NCBI GenBank assembly: GCA_963575745.1
Contig: CAUYUJ010000957.1
Coordinates: 1 to 64,000, forward strand
Length of the DNA: 64,000 bases
From: Prorocentrum cordatum
Lineage: Eukaryota; Sar; Dinophyceae; Prorocentrales; Prorocentraceae
Direction of reading: 5' to 3'
Part shown: positions 11,226-20,920 of the stretch, piece after piece
Layout: each line of letters starts with the position of its first letter
Position numbering within the stretch: position 1 is the first letter of the stretch
Notes under the pieces: generated by a model
Seen by the model: the letters and a program-made list of their open reading frames with translations, nothing else
Told to the model about the DNA's origin: nothing
The model's database searches: none
Made by a program: the position numbers and the translations under genes

Positions 11226-13480
11226 TCAACGTTGACGTGCGCGAGCGGCGGGAGCCTGGCCAGAGAGACCGTGCGACGCAGGCCTGCGCTTCAAAGTGAA
11301 TGCTGTTCCCTTGATCCTAAGTAGTCTACGAGCGCGAAGACTGTCCAAGAGCGCTCTCGCAGCGGGCTTCTGTTGAGCACCGCGCCGCCCGGCAGGAGCG
11401 GCGTCGCGCGCCGCTGGCTTTCCCTGCACGCGCGCGGCGCGATCGGCAATCTGCCGCGCAACCTTTTGCCAGGCCTCGCGCAGCGGGAGCCGCGCAGGCG
11501 CCAGAACGTCGGTGCCGCACTGCGCCTGGAGCGAGCAGTAATTATTCCACTCGTCCCGAGGAAAAGCCCAGCCCATAATGCTTCGCGATAGCACATTGGC
11601 CTGTCGCAGCGGCCGCAGCGTCGGCGAATACAGCGCGCAACAGTGGGCCTGCAGCTCGCCCAGGAATCCAATTCTAAGTTGAAGCTCCGCCGTCGACGCG
11701 TAGATGTCCCCCTGATTGCGAAACCACGAGTTGATCTCGCGGTTGAAGGATTCGTTGACCGACGTGCCAGATCCAAGCAGAGCTAAGCGCGCCATCGGCA
11801 AGAAATGCCTGCACCGGAGGCTGTTTTTTTAAAAAAAATTTTAATAAAAAATGTATCCGAGTTGAGGCGGTAGCGTCGTAAAGCAACCTTTTGAGTTGAA
11901 CGTTGCTCACGTGAGTGCGACGGGCAAGCTCTTCTGGAACCAACGCGCTCAACGCGGTGATAGACTAAATGAACTCATGCGTCGTTCTCCATGGCAGCTC
12001 GGCGTTCACATTGTCAATCGCATATTGAGCTCGCGATTTCGACAGTGAATGGTCGAGTATCTGCTGTCGCGCGCGCTCCTCGATGGGTCGCAGAACTGGG
12101 GCGTTCGCCCCGTCGAACGGCGCCCCCCAGAATTGCGCCTGCAGCGTGCTATCTACCTTCGTGAACTTAGCCACGATTATGCGCAATAGCTTTGATCCCA
12201 CAGTCTTTTTTCCTCCAGTGCGTCTCCTCTCACGCGATGGGCAAATGAACCGGGTCGAGGCTCAGATAAATTAGGTTGGAGAAGCACGAGCTTCGAAACG
12301 CGCGGTATCACGCGCTGCTCGGCTGGTCGCTGCCAACGGACACAGTCTGCGATCTGCGCGCCTCCGACCAACGACCTGCAATCGCTCCAGCCATTTCGTC
12401 AGATGCCTCGCCCCTCGTCAAGACAATGCCGAGCGCCGCGCCCGTCCAGCCCGCAAGGGTCAGAACGCGGCGCTTGGCGTCGGCGTCTGGCACGGGCGCT
12501 GCGTCTCGCACTGCTTGGGAGGACCGAAAGTCTGCATGGCCCTTGACCCTGCGCAGAATGCGGATGCTGGCGCCCATGGAGACGTGGAGGAATTCCTCAT
12601 GTTTCCAGCATTCTTCCATCAACGCAGCGCTGCGCTTCTCTACGTGCACGCTGTTGAACACGTCTTCCATGAGCTTTAGCCAGTGGTCGACGTGCGTCGG
12701 CAGCATGCTACTCAACTCAGAGCTCTGCTCCACGACGCGAGCGCACTTCCGCAGCATCGCAGGGCGAACGCGCCCATGGTGGCGCAAGGATAACTGCATC
12801 ACAATGTCCGCGAAGCCTCGGGCATAGTAAGTGCACCCCACTCGTCTGCACGCGAGACTCTGCCCGACTGCAGCTTTGATTTGATACGACGGCCCGTCGT
12901 CGTCGAGAACAAGGACAACGTCTTTGTCAACCGTGTTCTGTCCACGATGAACAGCGGGAGATACTGTCTCGCGCATGGTCGTCGCAGATCGCTTCAGCAA
13001 GTTGCCCGTTGGAGCTCGCAGGAGCCGGTCGTTATCGAACAGCGCGCACGCGACGTTGAATTGCTTCGTGCCAGACGCCACGAAGCGCGTCTCCCTGACG
13101 CGGTACTTGGAGACGCGAGCGCGCAAGAGCAGCTGCGTCGAGAACGATCGGAACTGGCATAGGCCGCAAGCAAATCTGCACTTGCCCTCGCTGTCCCGCT
13201 TAGGGCGCCAGAGCGACCCCCCCGCGGCGAAGCCCTTAACTTCCTTCTCCAGGCAATCAAACAACTCTGTCCGCACTGCCGTTTCGCCCTTGTCGCCGCT
13301 CGGGGATTCAGAGGCATCCACTAAGCCCGCGTCCGTCAGCTCGCGCGGTTCGCGCTGCTCGGCCGCGAGGCACACCCAGCCCTCGCCGACATCGTCCGCT
13401 GCGCCCTTGCCTCTGATCCGCCTCCAAGTCGGCGCGCGCGCGACCTCGGCGCCTACATGCCCATTGCGAGCGGGCGCGCC
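11226..13480 (-). pseudogene. Decayed DDE-type transposase-like gene
   Basis: Read on the minus strand, this is one protein broken into several frames. The 12,308-13,480 part has a CxxC finger (FACGLC), a VLDDDGPSY segment and the central LHVSMGASIR segment near 12,573. A second block with LDPVHLPIA near 12,240 is followed directly by a stop and a frame change into GGKKTVGSKLLR. A third, at 11,965-11,674, has an HVSNVQLKRLL helix. The C-terminal part (11,801-11,226) contains GSGTSVNESFNRE and RNQGDIYASTAEL near 11,700-11,775. The spaced acidic positions suggest a DDE transposase: an expected first Asp (here Gly in VSMG), the Asp of LDPVHL, and the Glu of NESF. I believe this family is common in dinoflagellates, but that is from memory, not a search. 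With at least three frame changes, a stop and a lost acidic residue it is not functional. Confidence 0.55.
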
Positions 13481-13523
13481 GCGCATGTAAGATGGCGCAG
13501 GAAGGTGGCGGGAAGAGAAAACA

Positions 13524-13590
13524 CAGGGCGGCAAAGCCGACCCACAGGTGATATTGCAGAGAAAACACGGGGCGGCAAAGCCGACCCACG
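13524..13590. repeat. Paired small hairpins (CGGCAAAGCCG), pair 1
   Basis: Two copies of GGCGGCAAAGCCGACCC at 13,524-13,545 and 13,569-13,590, each preceded by GAGAAAACAC and spaced 45 bp apart. The centre CGGC-AAA-GCCG is a perfect 4-bp stem with a 3-nt loop. The pair lies just upstream of the minus-strand transposase-like gene. A matching pair lies at 18,271-18,350. Confidence 0.85.
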
Positions 13591-13640
13591 ATAAACACAT
13601 GTCTGAGCCGGAGAAAGATGGAGAGGTGAGCAGCGATCCA

Positions 13641-14752
13641 TTAGTAGCGCTGACGTCGTTGATGCAAGGGCACAACTACGCGGGGCATCGAGCGACATAA
13701 AGGCTCCGCGCCACGTTGGACACATGGAAAGGCGGGGGGAACATCTGGAGATGATGGAGACATCGCGCTTTTGCCGGCGCAGTGCGTCGATCGAAAGTCG
13801 CGGCCCGCGCTCGACAGAGGCCCGCGCAATTGTACCAGCGCCGCCGCGCCCCCCTGAGCCACAGTCGCGGGAACGAGTCGGCCCACGCCCCTCCTAGCTC
13901 TCAAGCCGCGCGTCGCCTGTGCGCTCTGAGCATTTCGGCAGTGAGCTCTATGTTCAGGGTGTCTTCCCGGGCGACGCAAACTCCGCTGCACCGCGCGCGT
14001 GCGAAGACGTCGCCGCGCGGTTCCAATCGCGGCGCCAACATGGCCCACGCGGAGGTCGTCGCGCGCAAATGGGTCACCTCGGGGAACGGAAATGATTTCA
14101 CCTTTGCCACACACCCTTCCAAGTACTGGCCGATGCCGTCGACGTCGCCGTCATCCGCCCCGCAAATGAAGCAGCGATCGAGAACGGGGCTGGGGGCTGT
14201 CACCGCGGCAAGTTCTGCGTTGGCAGGCTGAAACCAGCGAGGCACAACAGCAAGGACTCCAACCAGTCCGGCGCCGCGCGGGCCACGCGAGGCACTGCGC
14301 CTGCTCGAACTGAAATGCTTCACGAGTATGAACGTTTTGTCCAGGCGAATATGTTACCCCCGCGCGAAACGACGCGCTAATGTCCGTCTCAACAAGGCAG
14401 GGAAGCATGACAGAATACCGTCAATTGCTTCGTCTGAGATCAGCGAAACCACCAGCGCGAAAGCATCGATGTCTGCGGCGTCGTCTCTCTCCGGAGACGA
14501 TTGGGGGGTTCGCGCTGCAGCCGCGCGCGCAGCCCGCGAGGACAGTCGACGCTTCCTGCGCGCCGGCGTCAGCGAGCGGGCACCAGGCGAAGCCCGCCGC
14601 TGGCGAGCCCTCCCGCGAGGGGTCGGGTCGCCAAACTCAGAGTAGTGCGGGCTCAGGAACGGGAAACCGGCAGCGCGCTGGTCGTCGGTGGCCACGGCGC
14701 CAAGGCGGAGGACAACTCGCAGGACGCAATAAGTTAAGTGACAGGCCGGCAA
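13641..14752 (-). pseudogene. Unassigned minus-strand coding remnant with a CxxC motif
   Basis: Three short overlapping minus-strand frames appear to form one broken protein. The first (14,752-14,354) ends in the helical segment AIDGILSCFPALLRR. The second reads VETDISASFRAGVTYSPGQ and EAFQFEQAQCLAWPAR. The third (14,323-13,901) has RCFICGADDGD followed by GQYLEGC. The order, and a C-terminal Cys motif after a helix-rich segment, recall the zinc-knuckle tail of LINE reverse transcriptases, but no palm motif (xxDD) is present. I do not assign a function. It sits between the single hairpin at 14,741 and hairpin pair 1, as the other module genes sit between hairpins. Confidence 0.3.
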
Positions 14753-14766
14753 AGCCGAGCCGCGCC
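14741..14766. repeat. Single CGGCAAAGCCG hairpin
   Basis: GGCCGGCAAAGCCGAGCC is a diverged single copy of the hairpin found as pairs at 13.5 kb and 18.3 kb. It lies just upstream of the minus-strand remnant that begins near 14,750. Confidence 0.6.
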
Positions 14767-14769
14767 AAG

Positions 14770-15635
14770 GCGAGAACCTTTGAAAGAAAAACAGCTATGG
14801 TTTGCTCTGCGCTGAATACTGCGGCGACGAGGACTACTACTCCTGGCACTGCTGCAGACGCTGATGCCGGTGCCACGCTGGGCAACCTCCACAGGTTCTG
14901 TTTTTGCGTTTTCTGGCAAACCTGCTGTCTGGATGGAATCTCTGCAAAGACATTATCTGATACGCATAATACGGTGCATTCAACGATTCGCGCCTACATT
15001 TGTTATTGACAGTGGTAGTCCGCTGTACTCGTTGCACGCGAGGTATGCGCTGCGCTTATGTCACAACAACTGCATTCGGATTTCCCCCGCGCCTCATTGA
15101 AATATAAGCGGGGGGGGGAATCATATTCCATGTCACTTCCAAGCAGCGTCTCGCACTGCTCCTCTAGTTGTTCTCGGGGGGCCTGGAACTCTCCGCGCGC
15201 GCGGCCTGCGCTGAGGCGAGAGCGCCGAGCTCGACCGAGCGCGCGATCGGCGCCCATGTGAAATGCCGCAGTTAGTCCCCCCCCCGCATCTCGCCGAAAC
15301 GCGCCCCAGGGAAAAGTATTTTTCTTTGTTACTGCCGACCGTACCCTGCGCGCGTCGCCCGCAGGGCAGTGCGACTTGCGCCCGCATTCGGCTCGTGCAA
15401 TGGACGCGTGAAATGCATGCTGTCTCTATGCACCCTCCAACGCTTTGGCGGTTGTAAATATGATTCGGAAATTCTTTTTAGCAGCGCACGCGTCGCATCC
15501 ATGCGTTCCTTCATACGAAGGCGCCACTACTTCCGAGGAGCTTGGGGGCACGTGGCTGTCCGCGCTGCCTCCGCCAAGACCACGCGCGCGATTCTCATCC
15601 GCTGCAAGACGGCATCTGGCAATTGCAACGGCACC
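14770..15635. other. Spacer between minus-strand module genes
   Basis: About 860 bp with only short overlapping frames on both strands. A GGGGGGGGG run occurs near 15,110 and a CCCCCCCC run near 15,280. I see no domain and no repeat. Confidence 0.4.
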
Positions 15636-18212
15636 TCAGGAGGGCGGCGCGCAATCGCGACGGCAGTGCCAGCGCGCGACCTCCATTGAGATCTGGCGAG
15701 AAGCACGACCGAAATTGGCCGCGGTGCTCAGGCAATACGGCAAGCACGCCTCCACGACTGGCCGCGGCCAGCCGCCCAGAGGGTCTATCTCTCTGGCGTC
15801 TTCCGATGCCATTGCCCGCAACTCCCGGGACCTCGTGCGCTGAATGGCCATGAGCTCCTCGATCTCTGAGATCACCGGCAAGTCGCCCACGAATGGCCGG
15901 TCGCCGTTGTCCAGATGCAGGCAGACCACATACATCGCAGCCACGCGGGCGCCGCAGCAGCGTTCCAACATCCACCTGTACATGTTAAGCTGCACCCGGT
16001 AATGATTTCCCTCGCAGTCTGGCAACCGGCCCAATGGAAACTTCATGTTCTCCCATAGGTTCTGGAACTTGGAACGTAAATTCTTTGCCCGCTTCCAATC
16101 GTATATGTACAAGCTGCCCGCGGAGTCTCGAGCCACGAAATCGATTGACCCAGCAGGCCCCTCGTGCTCGGCGAAGATGGCCCACTCGGCGCGGAAAGCC
16201 GCCAAACCTCTCAGCGCGCCCAAGAATTTCAAGAATAACTGGAACTCCACGGCGTCGTGGGGCACCGGAACGCGGTTGAGGTGGGCCTCGAACGTCCAGT
16301 GTTTCCAGGTGCCCCGCCTAGCCGCCTCTTCTTTGTTCAGGCGCCATTTCTCCTCGATCTCCTGATCCGAAAGAGATAGAGTTTCCATCAGGCATGCCAG
16401 GGGGGGGGCCGCCCTCGCAGTTGCCTTCGCCTCGGCGCAGATCTCGGCGTCGCAGGCCCCGTACGAAACAAGCAACTCGTGCAGGCGAGCAGCCTCCGGC
16501 GCGGCCCGCAGCGCCGCGACCGCGTCTTCTGGGCGAGGGTGGCGCCAATTATCAGGTCGCGGCCAGTTTCGCCCGTTCCGCATCTTCTCAATCACTGCGC
16601 GAGCGTCGTAACCAGTAGAGTACTCGTGTATCAATCCCGTGACTGGCCCATGCGTTCGCGCGCCGCGAACGCAGTAGGAGTGCGACTTTTCGACGATGTG
16701 CAACTGAGAGTCCCGCGGGTGAGCGTTGAGTCGCTCGAGTAGGCGAATCTTCGGAAGACGCGGCAGCTCGAGGGAGAAATCGCACGGGACAGGGGGCACC
16801 TGAGTGCCGGGCCATCCCGCCGGCGGCAACGGGCAGAACAAACGCAAAGATTTGCGCCGCATTGCCTCTTCTCGATTCGCTGATATCCGGGCCGCCTCCT
16901 GCGGCGCCAGCGAGCCCAACGACGACGCCGGCCCATCGGGGCTTGCTCGTTCGCGAGCCGCGCGCCGACGGATGGGCGCATCCAGCCCATGAGCTTCGAT
17001 GATCTCAGAAGTCGTGCCCCATGGAAGAGGGCGGCTGCCCTCAGGCCCTGGCCTCTGCGCGCCGAGCTCCACCAACAAGAACACCCTGTGTTCCTCAACG
17101 TCCGGAATGTCGCCCCACGCTCGCCACCCGCGAACAGCTGGAAGGCATGCTCGGCGGCCAATCACAGCGGCGCTGCCTGGCCGCAGGATAACGCCTGTGA
17201 AGTGGCCCGCGCTCGCGGCCAGTCCAGCTTTGCGCCGCGGCAGCCCCCGCCTGACGTAATGCCCAGGGCCGGTCGGGCGCCGCGGCTGCCTGATCAGGGC
17301 GAGGCCGAGGTGTGACAGCCATTGGTTCCCGTGCTCGAGCGCACGGAATGGGCCTTGCATGCTGGTCGGCACGTCTGCCCCCCACGCATTCAGAGCCAAG
17401 CTCAGACACGCATTGGATGCGTCTTCCCCATGCAGCATTCCTCCCAGCGGATCGTCGTCGGCGCTCACGAAGCACCTGTCGGCCGCGGTCTCCCGCGATC
17501 CCCTTCCAGTTGCCAGATCGACGTCGAGTGCCCGTTCACTGCTGTCAGCGATGTGCAACAGCGCGCCCTTGACTTCCTCGACGCGGCGGACCCACTGCGC
17601 CGTTGGCAGAACATGTCGGCTGAAACCCCTCCACACGATCGCCGAAAGTGCCCTTGGGAGAATAGCCGCAGCGCAGCAATGATCCCGCATATGACAGAAA
17701 TACTTCCTGGGCAAGACTGAGCGCGCACCCTGCCGCGAAGCCTGCAGGCGCACGACGGTCAGAGAGAAGCCGAAGTGGTCGGCGACGTCTGCGCAGCGGC
17801 GCTCCGCGCCACGAGGAACGGGAAATCGCGCGCAGTATTCGATGCAGCCGCAGAAATCCTGCGTCAGGATGCTGTAAGCGAGCCGGACGCAGTTTCCATC
17901 TTGCAGGAGAGCTCGACAGCCGCGCACTGCGGGCGGCGAAGGCTCTACCCAGACACCGAGCTCTTCGGCCGCCGCTAATTCCGTCGCACCAACCGGCACC
18001 TCGTCAAGAAGTCGCGACACGTCCCTGTGCCAAGCAGAAACCTTGGCCTCCCACTGCCGCTTGCCGACGCCAGGAAGGTAGGGGTCTGGGGTCGCGGGCC
18101 TCTCGTCATCTCCCAGCTCGCCAATGCTACCAAGAAGCTGGATGGATACATGCTCGATGGAGCGTTTGACCCAGAAACACATTGCAATCGCCTTCCGCGC
18201 GGGTCGGCGCAT
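15636..18212 (-). CDS. Possible cysteine protease plus PD-(D/E)XK nuclease protein
   Basis: A single uninterrupted minus-strand frame, about 858 aa from the ATG at 18,212. The frame is open further upstream to 18,590, but that part runs through the hairpin pair and is probably untranslated. The C-terminal third is a RecB/Cas4-type PD-(D/E)XK nuclease: GTWKHWTFEAHLN (about residue 637), EGPAGSID (690), IYDWKRAK (706) and YRVQLNMYRWMLE (740) supply the H/E, D, D-x-K and Q positions of the fold. Before it, HEYSTGYDARAVIEKM (around residue 540) is typical of nuclease domains of large DNA viruses and related elements. Around residues 260-340, DASNACLSLALNAWG and SAGHFTGVIL give a Cys...His pair resembling OTU/Josephin-type cysteine proteases; this is tentative. 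An RISANREEAMRRKSLR helix links the two regions. The intact frame contrasts with the broken neighbours. The likely role is DNA end processing for the element. Confidence 0.65.
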   Translation of the reverse strand: MRRPARKAIAMCFWVKRSIEHVSIQLLGSIGELGDDERPATPDPYLPGVGKRQWEAKVSAWHRDVSRLLDEVPVGATELAAAEELGVWVEPSPPAVRGCRALLQDGNCVRLAYSILTQDFCGCIEYCARFPVPRGAERRCADVADHFGFSLTVVRLQASRQGARSVLPRKYFCHMRDHCCAAAILPRALSAIVWRGFSRHVLPTAQWVRRVEEVKGALLHIADSSERALDVDLATGRGSRETAADRCFVSADDDPLGGMLHGEDASNACLSLALNAWGADVPTSMQGPFRALEHGNQWLSHLGLALIRQPRRPTGPGHYVRRGLPRRKAGLAASAGHFTGVILRPGSAAVIGRRACLPAVRGWRAWGDIPDVEEHRVFLLVELGAQRPGPEGSRPLPWGTTSEIIEAHGLDAPIRRRAARERASPDGPASSLGSLAPQEAARISANREEAMRRKSLRLFCPLPPAGWPGTQVPPVPCDFSLELPRLPKIRLLERLNAHPRDSQLHIVEKSHSYCVRGARTHGPVTGLIHEYSTGYDARAVIEKMRNGRNWPRPDNWRHPRPEDAVAALRAAPEAARLHELLVSYGACDAEICAEAKATARAAPPLACLMETLSLSDQEIEEKWRLNKEEAARRGTWKHWTFEAHLNRVPVPHDAVEFQLFLKFLGALRGLAAFRAEWAIFAEHEGPAGSIDFVARDSAGSLYIYDWKRAKNLRSKFQNLWENMKFPLGRLPDCEGNHYRVQLNMYRWMLERCCGARVAAMYVVCLHLDNGDRPFVGDLPVISEIEELMAIQRTRSRELRAMASEDAREIDPLGGWPRPVVEACLPYCLSTAANFGRASRQISMEVARWHCRRDCAPPS

Positions 18213-18270
18213 GCGACAATCGCGAGCGCTTCGCACATGCCAGGTAGCGCGCGGCGGGGCGATGAGGTGC

Positions 18271-18350
18271 CAGGGCGGCAAGGCCGACCCACAGGGGAAA
18301 ACGGATAAATATGAAGCGAAGAACGCACAGGGCGGCAAAGCCGACCCACG
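18271..18350. repeat. Paired small hairpins (CGGCAAAGCCG), pair 2
   Basis: GGCGGCAAGGCCGACCC at 18,271-18,292 and GGCGGCAAAGCCGACCC at 18,328-18,350, spaced 57 bp. This is the same arrangement as at 13.5 kb. The pair lies immediately upstream of the ATG of the nuclease gene and downstream of the polymerase-like gene, a position compatible with a 5' UTR or transcript-processing element. Confidence 0.85.
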
Positions 18351-18663
18351 CACCACGCATGACTTGAGCTGACGCGGCGAGCAACGCCTCAGAAGGCGCG
18401 CGGATACACCTGTGAAGGCAGATCTGCGCAGAACATTGAGGTAAACCTGGCTGTCCAAATTTATTCTGAGAGCGTATGAGGTCATATCTAGTCTGGTGAT
18501 GACTGGATGCGAATATTGATTGACTTTGTATTTCCTGTACTGGAAGGAAGCCAACATGCTAGCAGCGCGGGCTGGCGAAGTGAAGGACAATGCAACGGGA
18601 TCTGTTGCCCTGAGGGCCCCAGCGAAGCGAGGAGCGGTGAAACGGAATGCGTTGCCCCGGGCC

Positions 18664-20778
18664 TCACGCCATCATATTCAAGAGCGCTGCCAAGGGCCCG
18701 GCGCCGCGGCTGTCTTCGGCGGCCGCCTGCGCCGCCGGGGACAAATTCACGCGAAACGTGACTGCTAACCTCGAGTCTCGCCCGGCGAGGACGGCATCAT
18801 GGATCTCTGCCAGACTCACCTCGCCGACTTGGCCATGAAAATAAACCGTCGCCTTGTCGAGCTCCGCCCCCACGTGGACGAGTGCGCACGATGGCGAACC
18901 GTGCCCGTCCACGTGGAGAAGATTGCGCCCCTGCTCGCGAGCATCGAAGCCCAGCTGCGGCATCATTGACACGCCGTGTGCCACGCAACACTCCGCGTAC
19001 GTCCTCCCTTTCTCTACGCTGGCAGCACTGCTCTCCACGGACGTGGCGCCGGCGCAAGATTCGACGGACGCGGACACCCTGGCGTCGCCGCATCGCCACA
19101 GCGCCAGCAGAATACCATTGCCGGGCCTCAGTAGGTCGTTGGGCGCCGAAAGCGCATCCGTTGGCCGCCACGCCTCGCAGCTCGTCAGTGCCTCCGCGAT
19201 CTTCGGGTGTGTCTTCTCTGTGATTTTGACTACGAAGCCTGTTTCCCTCGCGATATGGGCACTCGCGTCAGCGGCGAAGTCCGCCACGGTGGCATGGTTG
19301 GCGAGCACCGCGTCCCGGCTGATCCTGACGCCGTCGAAATGCAGAGACAGATGCTTCACCGGCTGCGCTAGCACCCACGTCTGCCACTGACCGAGGATGT
19401 AGTCTTCCGCACGCTGGTAGAAAGTCGAGAACGTTTGTCCCTCCGGCCATTTCCCTGTCTTCTCGCCGTCGCCCTGCGCGGCGTCGTGGCAGAAGCTCTC
19501 GTATACCTCGGGCAATGCCGAGCACGCCAGCCACCGCAGCACGCGGCTCACGCGTTGCAACTTTTTGGCGAATGGCCTGGCATCGGCGTCGAAAGAACGG
19601 GCCCCGCCGATGATCTCGAGTAAGAAGCGCCTGGCCGCCTCGGGCCCCATGTCCCGCAACTCGCTCCGCAGTACCTCGTCCCTGTTCTCAGCCAGCCGCT
19701 TCAGCAACTCTAACTCCTCGTTGAACAGGTTCTTGTCGACCATGTCCATTTTCTCCACGAGCTGCCAGGTGACGGTCAGGACCGCGCTGTGGATGTCGAG
19801 ATCAACGGTGCCTTCCAGCATCGAATGTAGCGCGCGCGCCGGGCACCCCTGCGCCGCCGGGCCATCCGCGAAGCGACGGGCCGCCGTGCGTTGATGCGCG
19901 TAGGAGATGCCGCGCTCTGCCAAGTCGATGCCACCGCTGAAGCTCTTCTTCACACCGATGTTCCTCCTCTTCTCCGCTGGTGCGTCGGCTGGCACCACGG
20001 TCGGCCTCTCGCGCGCGCTCTCGAGCAACGCTTCCAGGGTGAGCTCTGCTGCCTGAATGGACGCGCCGACCGCGCGCAGATGGGCGTCGCCGCCCACCTC
20101 GGGCTCAGTTCCGCGTTTCTTCCGCCCGCGCGGCTTTGGGACGGCCCCCAAGGTCGCAATCATGATGTCGACGTTGTGCTTGCGACAAGCGTTGCCGTTC
20201 GCGTAACGGCTCAGCGCCGCGCGGTCCCACTGTTCCGGGAGCACGGTCGGCTCTTCCACGTTCGGCGCCGGCACAATATCATCGAATTTGCGAGTGGTCA
20301 ACAATTTTGGTGAAAGTCTGTCCTTCGCTTTGCCATGCAAACCACCTTTCGACCATCCGGCGGACTCCTCCATCGCCTTCCACAGCGTCGGTTTCTTCTC
20401 CGGCAAGCCTTGAATCTGCCCTGTAGACATCTGCCTGAAATATGAAAATGTCAAGGCGTCGAAGCTCCGCTCGAGCATCTGATGGAGGAGTTGGCGGCGC
20501 AACCGCGCCATGGGCTCTTCCGCGTCCTGCGACTCGCCCACTCCGACTTCGAAGTCGACGCCGGGCGGCGGGGCAGCCGCGTTGCTCTGGCCGCCAGGCT
20601 TCGGCCTGCTCGGCTCCGGGAGAAGACACGCCTGTCGCATGCATTTCTCCGTGATCCCATTACCTCCTCCGCGCAGGCAGTAGTCATCTATCAGCGACCT
20701 CGATGCCGCCTCGCCATTTTTCCGTTCGAAGCCCAGCTGTCGTTGCAGACCGGCCGCGATGGCGGGCCCCGACTGCAT
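18664..20778 (-). CDS. Palm-polymerase-like replication protein (tentative)
   Basis: A 704-codon uninterrupted minus-strand frame. From residue 326, VDLDIHSAVLTVTWQLVEK resembles a polymerase motif A (an acidic residue in a DxxxxxP/A-type strand). ENRDEVL and EAARRFLLEIIGGA follow in the places where related replication proteins of plasmid-, virus- and transposon-type elements carry NRE and NGG signatures. STFYQRAEDYILGQW (about 455) and HLSLHFDGVRIS (about 480) look like the second helix and a motif C strand with an FDG turn. The C-terminal 200 residues contain another GNGILLALW ... HGSPSCALVHVG arrangement of unknown function. The frame is open upstream to about 20,948, in the frame that continues the SF3-like helicase, so the two were probably one long protein separated by a 1-nt frame change in a T6 (A6 on the coding strand) run at 20,949-20,954. 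The polymerase reading is an inference from motif spacing only. Confidence 0.45.
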   Translation of the reverse strand: MQSGPAIAAGLQRQLGFERKNGEAASRSLIDDYCLRGGGNGITEKCMRQACLLPEPSRPKPGGQSNAAAPPPGVDFEVGVGESQDAEEPMARLRRQLLHQMLERSFDALTFSYFRQMSTGQIQGLPEKKPTLWKAMEESAGWSKGGLHGKAKDRLSPKLLTTRKFDDIVPAPNVEEPTVLPEQWDRAALSRYANGNACRKHNVDIMIATLGAVPKPRGRKKRGTEPEVGGDAHLRAVGASIQAAELTLEALLESARERPTVVPADAPAEKRRNIGVKKSFSGGIDLAERGISYAHQRTAARRFADGPAAQGCPARALHSMLEGTVDLDIHSAVLTVTWQLVEKMDMVDKNLFNEELELLKRLAENRDEVLRSELRDMGPEAARRFLLEIIGGARSFDADARPFAKKLQRVSRVLRWLACSALPEVYESFCHDAAQGDGEKTGKWPEGQTFSTFYQRAEDYILGQWQTWVLAQPVKHLSLHFDGVRISRDAVLANHATVADFAADASAHIARETGFVVKITEKTHPKIAEALTSCEAWRPTDALSAPNDLLRPGNGILLALWRCGDARVSASVESCAGATSVESSAASVEKGRTYAECCVAHGVSMMPQLGFDAREQGRNLLHVDGHGSPSCALVHVGAELDKATVYFHGQVGEVSLAEIHDAVLAGRDSRLAVTFRVNLSPAAQAAAEDSRGAGPLAALLNMMA

Positions 20779-20920
20779 GAACGGCTTCAGATCCAGCGCC
20801 CGCGGGAAGATGCCGTACTTCTCTGCGTCCAGCAGGGCGCGCCTGATGTATTCCGCATCGACAAGCCTAGCAAAAATCTTGATCAGAAGAGACCTCCGGT
20901 AAATGGCGTGGAATGCGCCC

